Assembly (NCBI GenBank): GCA_008973525.1
Contig: WACJ01000186.1
Coordinates: forward strand, 496,001-560,000
DNA from: Stenopsyche tienmushanensis
Taxonomy: Eukaryota; Arthropoda; Insecta; Trichoptera; Stenopsychidae
Direction: 5' to 3'
DNA: 64,000 nucleotides
Below are positions 59,589 to 64,000 of the stretch, piece after piece. Under the pieces are notes generated by a model. It worked only from the letters and a program-made list of their open reading frames with translations. It was not told the DNA's origin and made no database searches. A program made the translations under genes and the position numbers. Every line of letters begins with the position of its first letter. The first letter of the stretch is position 1.

Positions 59589-60736
59589 GATTGTCCAGTT
59601 AGGAATGTCGTTTTATAAATGAAAGAGTTAAATTCAAACAAAAAATATATTAATTAATTTTATCGATACAATGTATTCTCCTTCAATAGATACAACCTAT
59701 TCCCATCTATTTAATATTTTTTTTAATTTCGGAAGAATAAAATTCAACGAGTTTTGATATAAAATATATTTCGATTCCTCATTTCACCTCTTCTATATTT
59801 ATGATTTTTCCACCTCGATAAATCATCGATCATGCATCGATCTAAATAAATGATAGTCGAAAAGAGCAAGATCCGGAGAATAAGTTGGGTGTGGAATCGT
59901 TTGCCAATCGAGTTCCTTTAATTTGTTTTCGATCATCTTTGGATTATGGGGTCGCGCATTATCATGTTGCTAAAGAATTTGACAACGGTTGATTATACCT
60001 TGCCTCTTCGTACTCAAAGCCACTTTTAAAATTCATAATTGTGAACAATAAATCTCCCTCGTTATGATTTGACCATATGGAAGGACTTCATGGTAGATTA
60101 TCCCTTTGAAGTCCCACTATATATTAAAAAGAGCTATTTTTACTGCTAGACCTGGTCGAGGGGTGGGTTTCTTTACCTGCCCCTTTAAAAGCCATTGTTT
60201 TTTTGCGTTTTTGATTTAAGTACAACACCCAGTTTTCATCCCCAAGTCAAGATTGCGTAAAGATGACGTGTCTATCGTGCTGTATCCACACCTACTGTTT
60301 TATGGTCCTTCCTATTTTTAATAAGTCTATTTGAATACTGAAATATCCGACCTTGTTTGTTTATTATAGTATAGTTTATGTTGGATTTGATTCAATTTTA
60401 GCACGCAGGAAATCGTCATTAACCTTAACCTTTCTCTCACTTCGAACCTTATTTTCTTAACTAAAATTTTCACTTTCAAATAGTTTAAACCATCTCTGGC
60501 ATTGACAAATAGTTAAAGACTCTCCGAGTGTATTACAAATATTTTTTGTTGCACTTTTTAAAGATATTCATACAGTATGAAATTTCGCGTAAATTATTTG
60601 TTTGACACAAAATCCACCATCTTGAAACGCGATTTGAAAAATTGTTTTGTAAAATAATAACGTTCTTCAGATATAAGGTCGTCTAATAAAATATACAATA
60701 CATGTTGTCAAAAACGATATTTCTGACTGGACAATC
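59589..60736 (-). mobile_element. mariner element, both ends present, 1148 bp
   Basis: GATTGTCCAGTTAGGAATGT at the left pairs with the inverse of the right end, GATTGTCCAGTCAGAAATAT, and both are followed by CGTTTT. TA flanks both sides (59587-59588 and 60737-60738). It is slightly shorter than the usual 1.3 kb of mariner. The transposase is on the minus strand and is disrupted. Confidence 0.93.
59820..60625 (-). pseudogene. mariner (DD34D) transposase pseudogene
   Basis: The start region reads MVDFVSNK, then a damaged HTH region with GESLTICQCQRWFKLFESEN and RSERK. The middle includes LGDENWVLYLNQKRKK, keeping the first catalytic Asp. After a stop it reads QHDNARPHNPKMIENKLKEL and DWQTIPHPTYSPDLALFDYH. 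The spacing from the Asp of HDN to the Asp of FDYH is 34 residues, the mariner DD34D signature, so all three catalytic aspartates are visible. Several stops and frame changes show that it is inactive. It is the most complete transposase in the window and differs in sequence from the other four mariners. Confidence 0.9.
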
Positions 60737-60767
60737 TAATATTGAATGATGATGTGCTGAGTAGGAT

Positions 60768-60880
60768 TTGTCGGTTTCCAAAAACCGGTTTGGAAAACCC
60801 GGTTTTTAGACTAAAATTGTAACATTCGAAAAACGGTTTTTTGTCCTAAAAATCCGGGTTTGAATATAAAAATTTAATTT
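60768..60880 (+). repeat. Terminus-like block with repeated AACCGGTTT words
   Basis: TTTCCAAAAACCGGTTTGGA, then AACCCGGTTTTT, CGAAAAACGGTTTTTTG and AATCCGGG form closely spaced inverted words. Similar clusters occur at the ends of some hAT elements. It lies inside the larger hAT element, just right of the nested mariner. No partner end was found. Confidence 0.3.
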
Positions 60881-61865
60881 TCATTATTTAAAAATTTTGA
60901 ACGAAAAATATTGAACTGTTCACTTGACTGTGTTTAAAACCTTTGAAATCCTGTTAATTAAATATGTAAATAAGGATTTCCTATGACTTGTTGTTAATTG
61001 CATTAGACAAAGAATGCAAATCTGTGCTAATATTTTATGTTCAGATATGAAATCTACCGTTTTTCGGCGAATCAATTTTTAGAAAAAGAACCGAATCAAA
61101 TGAACTAAAAAAATCTTTAAAAAAATCAATTTTAGGTAATAAAAAGAAAGGCGTACAAATATTGTAATGATCTGATTTTCATTTCAAAATTATTTTTAAA
61201 TATCTATTTTCTTTTAACACTGTATTTATGTAGTGTTTTGTATGTGTTTTAATAAAAAAATTACGACCTCTTTTTCTGGCTCTTTAACCTGTTTATCTGA
61301 TTTAATATTATTTACTACCGTTCTTCTGTTCTGTGTGAGATTAATTATTTCGAAATTAAGGATCAATATAGTGATAAAAGATAAAATTAAATAATATCGA
61401 TTTTTGTCAGCTTTATCAAAAAGGCGAAAAGAATAACTTTAATTTTGATGAAGAATTAAGATTAAGAATTATTGAATATTATTGATACATAATGGAATCG
61501 TGTGGAAGGCAACGGGAAACCACCACATTAAATCATCTCCCAAGTAAGATCTCCTATGGAGATCACCCTATATCCGTTATCGGATATGACACATCAAAGA
61601 TTCATGCTTTGATGAACGTCATAAGGATTTAAAAAAAAAAAAAATGGAAATAAATAATAATATTTAATTGCATAATGATATATGGGTGAAATTCAAAAAT
61701 ATGTTATTTGGGGTACTAAAAAATATAATAAAGAGGTGAAAAATTATAGTTTCAAACATAATCTACTGAGAAAATATGGGTTTTTATATTTTTTGCTGAG
61801 AGACTACTGGCGTAGGTTTTTGCAAATATGCTCATTATACACTAAGCTACACCACTGATTAAAAA

Positions 61866-64000
61866 CACACAGAAATCAAGATAACACTAAGAAAAGTATG
61901 CAGATAAATATAAAATAATTAAGCAATATTCAATATATGTAAACAAATCAATTACCTTTTTTTACCACGACCCGAAACATTCTTCTTTCATTTGAGTCAA
62001 GTCCGTTTTGAAATTTTCTTTTCAGGATAAAAAAATGAATACTAGACGTCGAACAAGAAAACAAACTAATCATCCAATTAACGTATTATCCATCCGAATT
62101 GCGTAGGATGTGACTTTGACCCCCACTGTGATAAAAATACTATTTTACCTAATTTCATTGCCGAAAGCCTTTGATAATAACCATTGTAATTATTCTAAAA
62201 AAATAGATAATATATTCCAATTAGTTTCGTATTTACAACAACTAGGTTTCAATGGCAATCCAATGTCATGAAATGAAGACTCTTGCGTTACTTATTCAAT
62301 AGACGTAATCAGCCAAAGCTAAATAATTACTTCAAATGTATGACAAATATTAAATAACACATAAAAAAACTTCACCAAATATAAATAGATTACATTTATA
62401 TTTAAGGAATAGTCGTATATGTAACTTTTACATCCAAAATATACCACCGCTGAGGATCCCAATTGAATTTTCGATATTCGAATATAGGTGCCCTTTTTTG
62501 TTAAGTTAATTAAGAAAGTTCATTTGTAATAAATTTAAGTGAATGTAACTTATTTGAAATCTTGGATGCATTTATTTTAAAACTAGTTATCAGAATACTC
62601 GAGGAGAAACTGCGTGTCAATCTCCTTTACTTATTTTCAGTGTCAATTACTACTATTGTTATGATTTGAAATTAACAACGAAGAAAACACTTCCAAGTGC
62701 CTCAATTTTAGGCTTCTGACAGTTCGTGCGGCACCCACTAATCCAGCATTTGTATCTTTCTTATTTCGACACTATTTTTGCTAATCAAAAGCTAGCGGAT
62801 TTTTATTGTTTTTTGCTATTCTGTTAAACAATAAAAATAGCAAAATTGACTCAATATTATAAAGCAATTGAAGAATATAGTACCTTTGTCAATTTCAAAT
62901 AGTTGAACTTGGATCTTTCTCAATCACGGTCGATCTATGACCAATTACGAGAAAATCAGCTCGATCCTAAACAAATCCACTGGTGTCAGGTCTGGATACC
63001 GTGCGAGCGAATTGAAGGAATTTACACCGTTTTTACAAAAATATAGAATGCAAGAAAATAAATACATCTTAACCATAAAAAGTGTTTTCTTTACTTTGAA
63101 CCTGGCAAACTGGTAGATCATCAAGTTTAACGACTAATTGAATGATTTGTATCACATGTAGAATATCGTTAGAAAAGGTATAAACTAGAGAACTACAAAA
63201 TAGTTATTTTGTGCTATTGTAGCTACATATTAAAAAGTAATGACGATTTACAGGTGAAATTTTGGGTATTTGGATTAACTCAAAATGTTGAAAAGAATTA
63301 TATTTCGACAAAAATGACACTTAAAACATAGGGATAATGTGTGAAACATAGTAAAAGAAGTCCTAACTCCATAAAAAAATGTTTCGGTGTATACGCCAAA
63401 CATCCTTTATATAAAATATTCGAATAATCGAATATTGTACCAATTTCATAATCTTTCCACGTCTATGTATCGCTACACCGCATTTTTCGCGAAATTTTCT
63501 CGCAAAGTTATAATGCTGCTTTGTATTCATATTAATGATTAGTTGAAAAATGTTTAATTTGTCTTCTAGAAATGAAAAGGATTTATATTTATCAGTTTGG
63601 TACTTGACACATTGAAACTAACATCTATTAAAAATGCTAAAAAATATGAAAAATAACACTGATACAAATGCACTTTACAGCAGTAGTGATGAATCACATT
63701 TTCGATTAAATACAGCTCCAATTGCTAATACTAGTCCACTATGGGATAATGTTACCAAAAATGATGATTACATTCGAATTATACATTTTTCTGCTGACCA
63801 AAAATCGGTAAGACCTTAAATTCCACCAAATAATTGTAACCCGATTCATTCAAAAGTAATGAGAAACACACATAAAATTGCTTTATCTTAGAAATTCATT
63901 CCATGGATAGAATGCTTGAATGAAGTATGACCATTTTTCAATGTTCCATTTCAACTAGAGATTTTAGCACGTCATAACCCTTTTCTAAACGCCATTGATA
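61866..64000. other. Non-coding stretch to window end
   Basis: AT-rich sequence. The only ORF above 60 codons (63634-63819, plus) has no domain. Nothing else was recognised. Confidence 0.45.

Larger units (their letters stand above)
59390..61857. mobile_element. hAT-type element with a nested mariner
   Basis: CAGTGGTGTAGATGC at the left pairs with the inverse of the right end, CAGTGGTGTAGCTTAGTG: 11 bases are identical. The 8-bp flanks are ATTAGGAG and ATTAAAAA, which match at 5 of 8 positions, all differences being G to A. CAGTGGTG starts are typical of hAT. No hAT transposase was recognised in the AT-rich interior. After removal of the nested mariner (1148 bp) the element would be about 1.3 kb. 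Confidence 0.65.

Overview
The window reads as AT-rich eukaryotic DNA, most likely nuclear and from an arthropod. It has long non-coding stretches, no operons and no ribosome-binding-site-led ORFs. It holds many decayed transposons of metazoan families: five separate mariner remnants, Jerky/Tigger (pogo-type) fragments, piggyBac-type TTAA elements, hAT-type elements, an R1-clade retrotransposon tail and a tRNA-derived SINE. The host species cannot be fixed from the sequence. No host gene was recognised with confidence, and every ORF of 60-125 codons examined lacks a recognisable domain unless it belongs to a transposon.

Layout. 1-5 kb: a SINE tail, a GC-rich block with a possible minus-strand exon, and the first copy of a TA-flanked pogo-like family (family B). 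5-9 kb: non-coding DNA with an octamer-rich patch, a Tigger terminus, a TTAA-element end and a hAT-like repeat (family C). 9-13 kb: a piggyBac-like MITE (family A), a 102-bp mariner MITE, a Jerky-type DDE fragment, an R1-type reverse transcriptase tail and another Tigger terminus. 13-18 kb: GC-richer unique DNA and a hAT MITE that carries a nested TTAA element. 18-21.3 kb: two mariner remnants and an internally deleted piggyBac whose ends carry three copies of a 16-18 bp perfect palindrome. 21-36 kb: mostly unique DNA with two phase-compatible candidate exons (24.5 and 26.4 kb), family B and A copies and a mariner with a 29-bp tandem repeat. 36-47 kb: an enlarged family A copy, an open frame of 75 codons, a deletion-derivative mariner, a second Jerky-type fragment, the best SINE copy, and family B/A copies. 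47-56 kb: more A, B and C copies, two candidate plus-strand exons (48.2 and 50.9 kb) and a piggyBac-like element with a smaller TTAA element inside it. 56-64 kb: GC-richer unique DNA, the last family A copy and a hAT element (59.4-61.9 kb) with a complete mariner inserted in it.

Nothing here forms a functional gene set. The story is of a regulatory or intronic desert colonised in layers by DNA transposons. Boundaries are supported by target-site duplications (TA for mariner and pogo types, TTAA for piggyBac types, 8 bp for hAT) and by nesting. Between the repeats lie GC-richer islands with motifs such as CATAAAA and ATGCAAAT, which could be cis-regulatory sequence or widely spaced small exons of a large gene. 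The candidate exons are recorded at low confidence because many random frames in such islands also look plausible.
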